DNA of 64,000 nt, taken from contig OW285238.1 in the NCBI GenBank assembly GCA_935421215.2, positions 86,791,424-86,855,423 on the forward strand. Direction: 5' to 3'. This DNA is from Melolontha melolontha. Lineage: Eukaryota > Arthropoda > Insecta > Coleoptera > Scarabaeidae. Numbering within the stretch: position 1 is the first letter of the stretch; the number at the start of each line of letters is the position of its first letter. Shown here in pieces: positions 47,284 through 59,798 of this stretch. Below the pieces are notes generated by a model. It was not told the origin of the DNA. It saw only the letters and a list, made by a program, of their open reading frames with translations, and searched no databases. Made by a program: the position numbers and the translations under genes.

Positions 47284-47434
47284 CTGTCATTTATATTTTA
47301 CATTCCTTGATAAAGGCATCATTTGCCGAAACATGTGGGATTGTTTTAAATATATACATTTTGAAGTAAAACCAAACCTTAAAGCGCCAACAAATTGAAT
47401 TTACCATAACATACAAAGGTCACGAAATAATTAT

Positions 47435-47475
<41 letters not shown>

Positions 47476-47612
47476 TAATTATTTCTTGACCTTTGTATAT
47501 TATAGTAAATTTAATAAGTCGGCCATTTAAGGTTTGTTTTGTATATATTTAAAATAATTCAAATCTTACATGTTTAGAAAATTATTGCCTTTTTCAAAGT
47601 AATTTTTTAAAT
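47284..47612. mobile_element. foldback element, TTGATAAA/GAAAC family, diverged, (AT)n at centre
   Basis: Left arm to about 47437, (AT)n 47438-47474, inverted right arm to about 47612; the arms have diverged. The left hairpin reads ATTCC, TTGATAAA, GGCA-TCATT-TGCC, GAAACATGT, GGGAT. Compared with 23078-23114 both helices are kept although their bases differ. Confidence 0.7.
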
Positions 47613-47662
47613 AAAAGACGTTTATTCACAGAAATGCGTTTATTGTAAACATACTAAGTTAA

Positions 47663-48000
47663 AGAAGATGCTCGACAGGTTGCCCTTTTGTCTCGATGCA
47701 CACACGAACTCTGCGTTTCATATTTTCAAATGCCTTTGAGAAATGAGGGATTATATTATCACAAAATTCTCTAATACTATTGCAAAGTTCTTCAATTGTA
47801 TGTTGTGGCGTTCTAAAAATTGTGTTCTACATGTGCGGAAAAATGAAGTAATCCAGAATTGTGAGATCTGGAGACCTTGTCGAAAATCCTGTATACATTG
47901 ATTAATTGTATAAACCCACTGTCCATTTACTAATCTACCAGTTCTAAAATAACTTTCAACAATAAAAACTTTGTGTAGTATTTCAAATTCTAACATTATA
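47663..48000 (-). pseudogene. DUF4817-type transposase, internally deleted
   Basis: Minus strand: HKVFIVESYFRTGRLVNGQW and VYTINQCIQDFRQ (N-terminal HTH, about 47975-47880) run directly into SPDLTILDYFIFPHM (third Asp region), TPQHTIEELCNSIREF and KRRVRVCIETKGQPVEHLL (to 47663). Joining the first and last parts removes most of the DDE domain. Confidence 0.7.
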
Positions 48001-48004
48001 TTAA

Positions 48005-49430
48005 ATATGCTAATTGATAAGACAATTTTTCAATAAATTGACAATAAATGACAGTTGTCAAAATTTGACTTTAGAAAAACCTTACTGTTCCACAGTGTTC
48101 ACAAATTTAAATTCAAATCATAGACTACTCTAAATGAAAATTCAATTGAAGGCATGCTATATTTGCTGTAATTTGCTGTTTTGTAATACCTATATATTTA
48201 CTTCAAGAGTTCAACAGAATTCCAACTTAAAAAAAATTTGTCTTGTTTCTGCTCTTTAGCAGTAACCTTATTGCCTCCTTGGATTCTTCTATGTAGTCTT
48301 ATGTGAACGAAAAATAATCCCTAACATTGGCACTAACGTATATTATTATGACTACTACTCTAAATATAATAAATATAAAAACGCATTGTCTTGTTAGTTA
48401 TAAATACATAAAAAATTACAATTAGCTAATAACACCACGACATATTTTTCTTATAAACTCAACGCTAATCCTGTTAGTTATATCACCGTATAATTACGTA
48501 AATAGTTAGATAACAAGCAAAAATTCTTATTTATCGCAAGTATTCATTAATATTGTATTCATTAATATTGTTTCTAAGCGAAAACGTGTTGAATAGAAAT
48601 TTAGACGGTCATTAAAGATGACAGCAGTCTCCGATAAAATTAGTTGGATCGTGTAATTGGTTCACATAGATCCTCGAATTTCCAATTTCACAGAATAATT
48701 TGATTTTACTTAAGAAACAGCAAGATTTAGGACCACAATCAAGTTTCCATAATTAAAAAATCGTAAGTTAGAATTAAATCTTGAACATGTATTTGTTTTA
48801 ATATTTTTCCATTTGATATAAAATGTAATCTATATTCTAATAATAAGGATACATTTAACATCCTTTCCTAATATTTTAAATTATTTTTTTATTGTTAAAT
48901 ATAAGTAAATTTAGGATGTAGAATTCAAACATAAACATTTTCAATTTTATAGATATTTAAAGTTCATTTTCCAAGTTTAATCCAATGTACAATATATTTT
49001 TGTTCGCATCTGCAAATCTATTTATTACCTGGGATTACTAATAAACGGCATATTTTTCCAAATTCATTTATTGCCTAGGGATATTAGTGAACGATTTCAA
49101 TAGACTCTTAATATACCTGCCATTAGTTAAATAAATATAATAGGCTAGCGATTCCTAAATATGTAAAAAATCTATTAGTGAACAAAGGCTTTACTTTAGA
49201 TATTCATGGTTAAGTTCTTCTTTCTTAGATATGTTTAATACAACTTTAGTGCTCTACCTAAGGACAAGCCGGAAATGCATAGGTTAGGTTTATGACACGT
49301 ACTAATACTTAATTAGTAATGACATTTTATTATGTATTTATTAGTTAAGATTAGATGTTTAAGACATTATCGTAAACCTTGAGTGAGTATTCTAGCTTGT
49401 GGGTATAATTTCCAGGAATTTAAATAACAC
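48005..49430. other. AT-rich intergenic sequence, nothing recognised
   Basis: No ORF, repeat or transposon end could be supported. Confidence 0.5.
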
Positions 49431-49439
49431 ACAAATTTT

Positions 49440-50045
49440 CCCGTTATGACGTCAAACAATACATTTGTCAACCAATACGGTTTTAATATGCAATAGTTAG
49501 GGGTATTAGTATATTTTTACCTACTTGTAAAACAGTACAGAAAAGATCAGTATCCATCAGAGTCTCATAACAGCAACAAGAGATTCAACAGTACAAACTC
49601 AACATCAGTATAAGACACATAGTCTTACAGTATCATTCAGAGTCTCATACCAGCAACATTCATACTAAACAGTATGACCTCAAACACAGCATCAATATAA
49701 CAATCATACTTTAACAAGAGACACCAGTCTCAACAGCAGTTTATGTTAGTATAAGTCTTTGTAAATCTAAAATAAATGTATATACTGTGATGACTCATCC
49801 AACGATACGTCACGTTTGTACATTTATTCATTTAACAAACAGTCACCGAATATTAAAAAAGTAGAGTTACTTACAACCTGTGTACGGTGAAGCAACAAAG
49901 GGGGTCGTGATTCTAGTCACTGACGTTGAAGCATCATCGCCAGAAACCGGAGTCATTGCAAAAATTTGGTCCACAAGCCAACATCAACTATAACATTGGT
50001 ACATCGCGCCAACATACATTGGTCCTTCGGCCGGGTTCTCTTATT
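49440..50045 (+). repeat. possible LTR plus leader of an LTR retrotransposon
   Basis: The stretch has LTR-like composition, with A/C-rich repeats (cagagtctcataacagcaac, cagagtctcataccagcaac). TGTGATGACTCATCCAACGA at 49789 resembles the 3' LTR start of the gypsy element (TGTGATGACTCATTCAACGA), and a leader-like ATTGGTCCTTCGGCCGGG lies at 50019. No matching second LTR or gag/pol follows. Confidence 0.3.
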
Positions 50046-50189
50046 CATACAATGATATTTTATGAAAGGAAACGCTTGGCATTAGTCAAGAAGGTTGGAG
50101 TTATTAATGTCGCAGTTACATTAACCGTTTATAATCTTATCTTGTATCTTCTTGCTTGTATTAAAATTAATATGTGGTAAATACCGTAT

Positions 50190-51590
50190 TTTTCTCTTCC
50201 AAAGACTTTGTTAGAATTATGCTATCTAAATGAAAAATTCTTCTACTTTTTGTATTTTCCAATTATCTGCATACAATTTTCCGTGTACTCATTTCCTTTT
50301 ATTCACGGTTATTATTATTCACGTACAAATGGCGGTCTAGACGCGGCGTCTTCTCTGTTGGCGTGGTTTGAATGAAAAACTGTCCGAACAACATCTAGGA
50401 AGGTTGTTTCTAGGAAGGGATGAAGTATTAGGATTACTTCAGGGCACGAGAACGTGAACGAAATTTAAAGTAGGTTTAGATTGTCTATATTTAACCTTTT
50501 AATTCATAACTTAGCTGTTTCAATACAATTTTAATCCCCGTCTAGACTATTGCTTTCATATATTAACTGTTTGAGGCTAGATCACCTGTTTTCTTGCAAT
50601 TTTTATGTAATCTAAATTAAGGTTGGTCGACAGCTTCACTGTCTAATCAAAGCAGGTATTATAGAACTTACTGACGTGGCTGGTACCTTCAGACGGGCCC
50701 ACGTCTCGATATATTTTCTTACTTGAGGTATCGAATCACATTTTTATTATCTAAATATTCACCAGTGTAATCTATTTGTAAAGAACCTCCATTTCGTATA
50801 CGCAATAGAGATCTACTCAACATATGTTATGTTCTAAGAACGTTCTAGACGTTTAATCTCACAGATTTGTACACCTGAGTATACAGGGTGTTGGTTTCTA
50901 AATTTTACTTGTTCAGGTATCTTTCACATAGAGGCCTGTAGCAATTTTTGATACATTTTATATACTATACTAACTGAATTTAAAAGTCCTATTAATTTTT
51001 CTTAATACTTAATTTTTACCAAATTAATTCAAAGCATATTATATTTAGACATTACTATACTGTTTACTTAAATAATTACAATCACTGTTAACTTATTATT
51101 GATTCAACTCTTGAAACATGAAATTCCAACTTCTTATAACTTCACTTAATTTTATATTTTTGACAATTTAGATCTGCTTTGATAAGCATCTGAAAGTGAG
51201 AATTGGTTATCTATAATTTTGTAATTGACCTGACTAAGCCTACTTGTTAATAAATTTTGTTATTGTTGTCGAAAGAGTTTGTTTGATTCCTATGTGTTGA
51301 GAAAGGCAAAGACACGTTTGTAAAAGCATCAAGTAATAGGGGCTGTCTCTCTCTCTGGTTGATCTTGAAGCTACCAGGGTCCCGCCTGCTTCCGTTTTCA
51401 AGGACATATCTGCAGGTAGAAAGCGGTGGCGTCTTTCCTTCATCTAGCGGCCCCTTGAGGACTCGCGACACTCTACGTAACCAAGCTGAGTTAGCCGGCA
51501 GAGCATTCACCTGGGGACGACCATCTACAGGTAGGTTCAGGCCAGAGGGGAGAGTAAGCAAGCAGAACATCGCGCTACCACCTTATTACT
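50190..51590 (-). mobile_element. long non-coding insertion, copy 3
   Basis: On the minus strand a GC-rich head (51590-51330) precedes an A-rich body without ORFs. The patch at 51521-51552 matches the head of copy 2 (33370-33400). Its head abuts a MULE transposase relic at 51590. The far boundary is not defined. Confidence 0.4.
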
Positions 51591-52050
51591 TGTCGTTTCA
51601 ATTTTGGTGGCGGCTTGGTAGCACCCTTTAATGATGGCGGTTCAAAGTCAATCATAATCAAATTCGGATTCACTCGCGGTTCTAAGTTTTTAACTGCACT
51701 CGAAAATTTCCGATATCCTGCCTCACTTTTATTTGGTAATAAAACATACTGGAATACAATCGCTATACACTCAGCAAGTCTATGAATGTTATATAACTGC
51801 TCAAATAATAATGGCACTGTTTTAAAACTCCCGTCACCGTACCAATTGCCGCTATCCACAAGAAGCTGCAAATTTCTTCGTGTTATAAATATAACAATTC
51901 GTATTTCAGTCCTAACACTATCAAACATTAGGAATTCCTCGCCGTTGTGGGTTCTTCGGTATTATTCTGAAAACTGGATATCAGCACAATTCCTATGGAA
52001 GAGCTGCCCATTAATAAATGCTAATCACTTTCCTCGCACATAACTAACTT
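51590..52050 (-). pseudogene. MULE transposase fragment
   Basis: Minus strand: THNGEEFLMFDSVRTEIRIV, IFITRRNLQLLVDSGNWYGD then GSFKTVPLLFEQLYNIHRL (DGTFKxxPxxFxQLYTIH motif), VLLPNKSEAGYRKFSSAVKN and LIMIDFEPPSLKG (second Asp). This is the core of a Mutator-like DDE transposase with a frameshift near 51935. It is cut at its 3' end by the non-coding insertion. Confidence 0.78.
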
Positions 52051-52059
52051 AAGAATTGT

Positions 52060-52555
52060 TTAAGCTACGATAAATATTCAAAATTGTTTCGATTAGAACA
52101 AATTTCTTTCGAATAAATTTCCGTCCAACAAATTTCTTTCGAACAACTTTCCGCAGTTCGTGTAATTCTTTACTGCAAGGAATTTGAATAACCCCCATTT
52201 TTGTAACTGGCAAATAGCAACGATATAGATCAATGTTTATTTGTTAAGCTTATAAATTTGTTATATATTTCTCCGCTTTCTGTTTCCCGTCTCGTTGGAT
52301 TGAACGCTTGTTATTCTTTTTATAGGAAAATATCCCTTATGAGACATTTAACTACTATAACAATCTGGTGAGAAGCAGATCGATAAATAATTTTCTCCGG
52401 TCTTAATTTAACTACGAACGTAAACCTAATTAAGGTTCTATTTCCTATTAGAGAATTTTTAGGTTTTAACCACTTAGCTACACTTAACCTATACATCGAC
52501 ATTTATGTGATTGAGAAGACCAGCGGCTTCTCAATCACATAGCTTGCCGTAGCTT
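52060..52555. other. AT-rich sequence, nothing recognised
   Basis: A small direct repeat (acaaatttctttcgaa) at 52098-52146 is the only structure. Confidence 0.4.
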
Positions 52556-52559
52556 TTAG

Positions 52560-53700
52560 CAAATCTTGATATAGTCTAGTCAACAATTTCTATTTCAAGA
52601 TCCCGATGAAGATCGTCCTTACGGCAGTACTAAAGCGCATTAGTAATACTGAGTACTTTATTTAGAAGACGTTTACTAATTTCTATGTTGCTCTTACTGA
52701 CACAACCCTAAAGCTGAATGCCATATGTCCAGACAGGTTTCAAAAATTACTCGTATAGAAGCAGTTTATTATTGTGGATAACTTTTTCTCAAACAACCAA
52801 TACGTTCCCCTGTATTTTATTCCCAGCTCTTCATGTTCTTTTTTAATTGTAGCTTCCAGGACACTCTCACGTCAAGAGTGATCCCTAAATATTTAGCACA
52901 GTTAGCATAAAGAATTTACTCCTCACGTTCCTTTTTGACACGCGCCTTCCACTACAGTCTCACGTCAAGACAAAATCCCTAAATATTTGACAGTTAGCAT
53001 AAGAAATCTGAGTTTCATTTAGTTTAATACACAATTGTTTGGTCTAGTCATTGATCTGATCAACTAATATTTGCAGTTTTCGTGAGCCTGCTTCGTGATT
53101 TTTTTCTACAGCTAATATTACTGTCTTGCAAACCCTTACAATTGTATTGTGATTGAGGTCAGGAATGTTACTGGTATACTGGATAGAGTACCGAACTCAA
53201 AATACTGCCTTGTGAAACTTCTGGTTTTATATACAAGAAGCCCCTTCTGGCTTTATTCCAAAATATCTTTCTGAAGTATATAATTTTAGAAGTTCAAAAT
53301 GTTGCCATGGCAGGAACTTATTCAACCTGAAACTTTTGTTTCATGCCTATCGGTTTGAATCTTTTAAGGAATATTTTCGCATATAGTTCCGACATGATGG
53401 GAAGCAAGAAAATAAACCTGTAAGATAAATTTGCCTGGTCTCAATATTATCTTGACTTGAACTACTTTTCACATCTTAGGCACATGTCTCAATCCGAAGT
53501 ATGGATTGATAAGATTGGTAACTTTTACAATCTTTTCTCATAAGATGTTTCAAAGCTTCTCCGGTAACTAAATCAAAGTCAGGAGCTTTTCCAGGGCTGA
53601 TATTACTCTTAATTTCAACAACCACTTCTTTTGGAGACGTCAGTCGAATGACATCTTTTTAAATAGGTTCCATTCAGTCTAGTCTATGTTCTTTTTCATT
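52560..53700 (-). pseudogene. jockey-type LINE reverse transcriptase relic
   Basis: Minus strand, in RT order: SPKEVVVEIKSNISPGKAPD and FDLVTGEALKHL (about 53635), GLRHVPK, then ARQ and HEAGSRKLQILVDQINDWTK with QLCIKLNETQISYAN (palm region after the active site, about 53080-52990), and LKPVWTYGIQL. The FADD box region is lost. An internal duplication repeats cacgtcaaga...ctaaatattt at about 52870 and 52960. Confidence 0.72.
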
Positions 53701-53984
53701 CGTCTGAAAGTTCTTTTAAACGCTTGATAGCCTTTCAGAGGCAATAGTCAGAATTGTTATCACTAGTTAGTTTGCTCAGATAAGCATAAATACATAAATT
53801 CGTTTTTAATACGTTGTAGTTCACTTAATTTCCTTTTTTTCTATTATCAAATGTCTAATTTGATCGCTTTTATGTCAACATCTTTAATAATTTTGTCGTT
53901 ATTTGATCTCGGCAATTGCTCTGAAATAAAATATTTTTTAAATCTGTATTTACATTACCGATCCGGCATAGATAAAGTAATAAA

Positions 53985-54180
53985 ACTATAAATAACAAAA
54001 TAATTTGAAATCTGATGGTGCGAAACCAATATATGGCGGATACAATAATACATTAGAACCAAACTCTAATAACTTTTGATCAAAGATGTGTGTGATTGCA
54101 TTGTTCAGTTTGGTTAGTTGTTGGCTTGTTGTATACATCATAATTAGTCGTTTGGTTGCGTAATCAAATTTCAAAATAGA
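53985..54180 (-). pseudogene. mariner transposase fragment
   Basis: Minus strand: QKLLEFGSNVLLYPPYIGFA then PSDFKLFCYL resembles xLGWEVLPHPPYSPDLAPSDYHLF, the third catalytic Asp region of mariners. Confidence 0.6.
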
Positions 54181-54584
54181 ATCCCATCAAATTGATAACA
54201 CAACCTTGTTTGAATGAATATAAACTTTGAAAATTTTTTGTATTACTGCAGTTCACAACCAAATCGTTGCTAACCCAATAGTGTGTTGATGTTTATATTT
54301 ACAATAAATTATATAGATGCGATACTTAACTAAACTAACCAAGAATGTCATCAAATGTTATTCTTTAATATTTTCAGTACTTTAGTTTAATATTTCTTCA
54401 CTATTATAATCTCAAAAATAAATATTCAATGATATATAATTATACGAAAAGGTTGTGTTTATGTATAACAATACGTTATGCACGTATAAAGCATTTGTTA
54501 CAATATGAAACAGACATGTAAAAAATTACATATCTGTAACTGTACACATGGACAATACATCTCGTATTTTCAACATTTACTTCT

Positions 54585-54628
54585 GCTTAATACATATGTT
54601 TCTGCCATCTAGGCGTCATCAGTCAAGC
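54585..54628 (-). ncRNA. hammerhead ribozyme, minimal type I, copy 1
   Basis: Minus sense, 44 nt: helix I GCUUGA/UUAAGC (6 bp with one G-U); core CUGAUGA; helix II GCC-UAGAU-GGC flanked by a C-A mismatch; core GAA; helix III A-C/G-U with AUAU loop; cleavage triplet GUA. Predicted cleavage lies between plus-strand 54591 and 54590. The tiny helix III is typical of the minimal hammerheads in Penelope-like elements, which often act as dimers. All invariant core bases are present. Activity is inferred. Confidence 0.72.
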
Positions 54629-55130
54629 TAGTGAAGCAATGTGATACAAATGAAACAAATCTTTATAAATAGATTTGTATCTGTATATACATTTCATTGA
54701 GTGACATCACTTATGAAATAAGTGCCACCTTATAGGATGAAATTTGCCTTATCTTTTGTATTGTCCATGTGTACAGTTACAGATATGTAATTTTTTTACA
54801 TGTCTGTTTCATATTGTAACAAATGCTTTATACGTGCATAACGTATTGTTATACATAAACACAACCTTTTTGTATATTTACCGCCATCTGGCACGTGTTA
54901 ATGGACTACACCTATACGTATTGTTTCGCTTATGTAATAGCTTAGCTATTCAAGCGAAAGGTCGCCCTTTTCGGCAAAGTCTCTTTCGTCCGTAAGATGT
55001 CACTTATGAAATAAGTGCCACCTTATAGGATGAAATTTGCTTTATCTTTTAGGCGATTTCAATGAAATGTATATACAGATACAAATCTATTCATAAAGAT
55101 TTGTTTCATTTGTATCACATTGCTTCACTA

Positions 55131-55174
55131 GCTTGACTGACGACGCCTAGATGGCAGAAACATATGTATTAAGC
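55131..55174 (+). ncRNA. hammerhead ribozyme, minimal type I, copy 2
   Basis: Plus sense, 44 nt, identical to copy 1 except that the core reads CUGACGA (U7 to C, a position known to tolerate change). Helix I GCUUGA/UUAAGC, helix II GCC/GGC, helix III A-C/G-U and the GUA triplet are all kept; predicted cleavage after 55168. It is inverted relative to copy 1. Confidence 0.7.
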
Positions 55175-55259
55175 AGAAGTAAATGCTGAAAATACGAGAT
55201 GTATTGTCCATGTGTACAGTTACAGATATGTACATTTTTTACATGTGTGTTTCATATTG

Positions 55260-56320
55260 AGATATATAATTAGTTTTAAGAAAATACTATATTTTATAAA
55301 ACCTTCTAATAAAAAAGTTACTCAAAAAATATTTTCCAGCATTTCTCAAAATACATAGCGCGAGAATTTTTGACTGTAATATATTCAATATGAATATTAA
55401 CTTATTATACTTTGTTTTTAAAATAACTTTTGCCAATGTTTCTTTTGTTTCCAACTTAGGTATCCTTACTGCATGACTTATATTTCATATATTATTTTTA
55501 AAATATCCTAAATATACTGACATGCATTTCAAATATTATTTATACTGCTAATTTTCGGTTAAAAATACGTTCATAATATCCTAAGTCACATACTAATAAA
55601 TCGCAGAATCAGCTTATATTACTATTATTAAATACATGTAATTTAAGTTAAGAAAAGTTGTTGTGAACCATTTATAGTAATTCTAACGATAACTATGAAA
55701 ACTAATTAATATCGAACTTGGTGAACAAGATGCCTTCTTAGAACGTATATATCTAATTAATACTATTAGGACCGATGTTACTTCATCATGTCTTATAAAA
55801 TAATATTGGATATCAACAAAAGGATTCTTTCTCACAATTTTTTAGTTTCTTTCATGCAATTCTTGAGTAATTTTTTTCTCATACCAATGGTAATACATCA
55901 CGAATTGTGGACATTTTTTTAGTGTATTAACGAAAAATTTTCCACTCGCTATTGAACAAATAATTGATACCTTATTATACTCTGTTATACTTATTTACTA
56001 ATCAAATTATGGCTGTACGGTATGAGTAGTAAGAATGCCGGACAACAGAAGAAAGAGTTGGTCGACGGTTTGAATGGCGGGACTGACATGTAAAAGGTTG
56101 TTTTTTTCAAGATCTGTATCCTCTTCAGTTACCCTCAAATCTTAAGAAAATGAAAGTCAAATCAATATTTCTACCGTCTCACGGCAGAGAGGTGTAGTAG
56201 CAAAGCCATTAGCACCAGATACACTCTGCTGTCCTGAGACTTTGACAAGCATTTAGCTTAAGACATTGGGCTGTTATATACACACCACAAAAACTTTAAA
56301 CAGATTTATTAACTTGTTCT
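55260..56320. other. AT-rich intergenic sequence
   Basis: No supported feature. A less AT-rich patch at 56030-56260 has no recognised coding frame. Confidence 0.4.
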
Positions 56321-56329
56321 ATTTCTCTA

Positions 56330-56700
56330 TTTCTCCTTATTGACATTTATTTATTGTGATCTCCAAGTTAGAATATCTCTAACGATAAAGGGGCTCGCAA
56401 TCGCAGATAATATTAGGAACCGTTTCATTACATAATCTACATATTGCAGTAATTCTTTTGTAATAAGTTACAGTAACCGGTTGCAAACCCTATTACTACC
56501 CGGAATTGATTTCTATTTAATTTTAGTAGGCCTTTTAATAATAAATTGAGACGTAGGGCTTAATTCCACTATAACCTTTGTTGAATTTTTATCCAATTAA
56601 TGAGCCAGATTTGCACAGCAGTTCTGGAATCCCAGTTACAGATTTCAGTGTTCCAAATGGTACTTGCTATGATTTTGCTCTAAATCAAAATAAGTAAATA
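56330..56700 (-). pseudogene. LINE ORF2 C-terminal fragment
   Basis: Minus strand: LLKLNRNQFRVVIGFATGYC (compare RKQLRILTGLLTGHC) followed out of frame by ITAICRLCNETVPNIICDCE (compare CRxCxExxETxxHxxCxCP). This is the same tail region as in the LINE copies at 22500 and 37740 but from a diverged element. Confidence 0.45.
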
Positions 56701-56704
56701 AGGA

Positions 56705-57505
56705 CTATTCATGTAAACTCTCCTTAAATCTTATAACAAAGAAAAAAATTATTGGATTTACTTTAACAACAGCGTAGCTTTGTCTCTTCCGAGAGAAAGT
56801 GATTTGTTAAATCTGGGCGAACTGCTATGAATCACAAGCATTTAGAGCTCGCTGCTTAAGAATTCCTCCTCACAATCCCTACACAAACACTACTACATAA
56901 AAAGTTGACGACATTTTAGAATACCTTGTTTCCCGTCAGATGCTCTAATTGTACATTAATAAATGCTAATTATCCATTGCTTTTATATGAACGGCACTTA
57001 TTTTGCTTTAAAAAAGAATTATAATAATTGTATATTATTTAAATTACTCACTTAGTCATGATTATGATTTGGATGTTTTGGTTACATACTCGTAGACTAA
57101 TATAATAGGTTTTTATACAGGCTAATGGAAATAACAATCATATAAGTATAGTACCCGATAAACTTTTCTCTAAAGGTAATTGTCTCTGATATTGTATTTT
57201 CATACTTCAAAGTTATTTCAAAAACAATAATTTAACTATTTACCTATTTATAAATTGCCTTTCTAAAATAAACTACTGTATTTATACTTAATAGCAAATG
57301 AAAGAAAATTTTATGTTATTTGATATAGATATATGTACATTTTCATTGTTACGCTTTCCTCAATAACAAAACATACTCTTCCGCTAACCTATTAACTTAT
57401 TATGACATCGCAATAGGTATCAATTTCACGACCAAAGGATATGCAATCTACCCATAATCATTAGATAATTTCATCTAATAGTATTAATGGTTTGACCTTA
57501 CATAA
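56705..57505. other. AT-rich sequence upstream of OBP-C
   Basis: No ORF or repeat recognised. Confidence 0.4.
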
Positions 57506-57510
57506 CAACA

Positions 57511-57518
57511 TATAAAAA
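57511..57518 (+). promoter_or_regulatory. TATA box of OBP-C
   Basis: TATAAAAA 54 bp upstream of the OBP-C start codon, a good distance for a short 5' UTR. The ATG at 57518 opens a frame that does not match the OBP. Confidence 0.5.
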
Positions 57519-57571
57519 TGTGGATTGCAAAAAAGTGCACATACTGTCTCATGATATTCCAAGGATTAAAG

Positions 57572-59724
57572 ATGAAATTTTTTATTGTGTTAAGTGTTGT
57601 GGCATTCGCAAATTGCGTAAGTATTGACTGTATGCATATTATTTATTTATTATTGTGTTTCCATTCTATATACCAACATACGTGTATATATAGATGGACC
57701 AGGATTTTCTGGACAAATCAAAAACAAGAATGACTCAATATATTCAAGAATGTATGGAGACAGCAGGTGCTACACAAGGTAATAAATATTATAATATATT
57801 AACTTATATGTAAATATGATTAATATTTTGACATTGCAATAATATTCATAAAAATAACTTTGGCTGGCCCAAAGCGTCCTAAACATGCGTGATAAAATAC
57901 TAAAAATTTTACAATTATCAAGTTTAATAATAATTAAGGTGGTTTTGTAGTATACTTTGAAAACTTTTTATATAAGAAGTGAATAAAATTTAATATATAA
58001 TATACTTGGCATTACTTTCAATTATTTAGGTCCAACAGCTTGATAGCGTTTAATTAATTAGAAAGTTGGATATGACATCTTCAGTTACGTTTCATTATCA
58101 ATTTTTCTTTCAAGTAAATATGTTGTTCAATTAACGAAACAAGTTACAGTCACAATAGCGGGAGAACACCCTGGATAGGGAGGAATCTTCCATTTCGACG
58201 GTTCCAATTTTTCTGTAACAAATTGCGCTTCATGTGGCCGAGAATTCTCATGTGAAAGAATTACACTCTTTTGAGTGAGTTTGGTTCCCTTTATTTTAAA
58301 ACTTTATGAAGTCTCTGCCATTGTTGACAATGAACCTTACCTGTGATGGTTTGGCTAGTGGTAATGACTCAAAATTAAGTATTTTTTTAAAGTTTCACCA
58401 TATATATATAGGAACACTCGAATCAAATACAGGTCTTGCTTTTATATAATCCTTGGACTCGCCTCTTCGAATTTGCATAGATTACCCATTTTTCACCCCC
58501 AGTCACAATCTGTGAAATAAAAACAGTAAGTAGTTTTGGCGTGTCAAGAAGAGAGAATTCCAAATGACAACTCTTTGAACTCGGTTGTCTTTGATTGGTT
58601 TATATGATATCTACTTGTCAAGCTGTTCAGTCTTGCCTATGACCGTAAATGACCTTTCGTGAAATTTATGATGTAGATTTAATGATGTAGATTATTGCAT
58701 TGCTTGAGGATTTTGAACGAAAGGGCATGCAGTGCATCTTGATTAAAACTGGATACATCTAATGAGAAGTTTCCTTCGTGAAATTTTTGAAGCATCGTTG
58801 CCACTTTTGATTGTCAATACTTCATTCACCGAACGCGCTGCAAATATTTATTACAGCTTTCTGTGCTTTTCTTCCCAAATGGAACTCATAAAGCATGTAT
58901 TGCCCAATTTTATTTTCATCCATTAATTTCTCGTTTCCAAATTTAAAAGTTTAACTAAAATACTATAGCGTTTACATATAGAACGTGTTTTCTAAACTTC
59001 TCTACAAATTAGATCTTTGTAGATTGTTGCTTGAGTTATCAAGCAATGCGTGCTGTAAAAACGACATTCATTATTGCTAGACCTGATACTTTAACCAAGT
59101 TTATAAAGACATTTATTATACGTAGGTAACATGAAGTTCAATTACTTTTTGGAAACCTACACAAGCTAGACTGTTTAATAACTCCATTAATACAAGTGTA
59201 TAAAGCAGGGTATGATTTAGTAAGTTGGATCGCTAAGTATTATAATATCACTGGCCAACACGATTTTTGTAACACAGTCCAACCCAACATTTTCACAATG
59301 CTAATACCTTTCTAATAATAAAAAATATATATTCATAAAGCCATAATACGCAGTGTTCAATGAGCTCATTAACTCTGTTATATTGGCAGGTAGTAAATTT
59401 TATGAGGGGTCATTTAAAAGCGGTGCATTTTAAAACAGAAAGGTAACCTAAAATGGTGCGTATGTAACATTAAACTTATTCTCTTATTCAGTCTTTGTTT
59501 GATTTTGAAAGTGAGTGGTTGTTGTAGTTAAGAAAGCTTTTCAACGACGAAAATGTCAAGTGAAACACGCCACGGTTGCAACGTTTTTTTATATTTGTGG
59601 AGAATTTCTGGTGAAGTCACGAGTCAGATCATTTTCTGAAAATGTGAAAAACCTACACTACTCAAAATCGTACAGGGATATTTGCATAATTAAAAGAAAA
59701 AAGATTATTATATATTGTTAACCA

Positions 59725-59798
<74 letters not shown>

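Larger units (their letters stand above)
54445..55258. mobile_element. composite foldback element with two hammerhead ribozymes
   Basis: Three nested inverted segments. The segment at 54452-54560 (ttatgtataacaatacgtta, agcatttgttacaatatgaa, acagttacagat) recurs inverted at 54766-54870. The segment at about 54530-54700, including the hammerhead, recurs inverted at 55050-55240. Two copies of atcacttatgaaataagtgc stand as direct repeats at 54706 and 54999. There is no reverse transcriptase, so it is non-autonomous. Boundaries are approximate. Confidence 0.75.
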
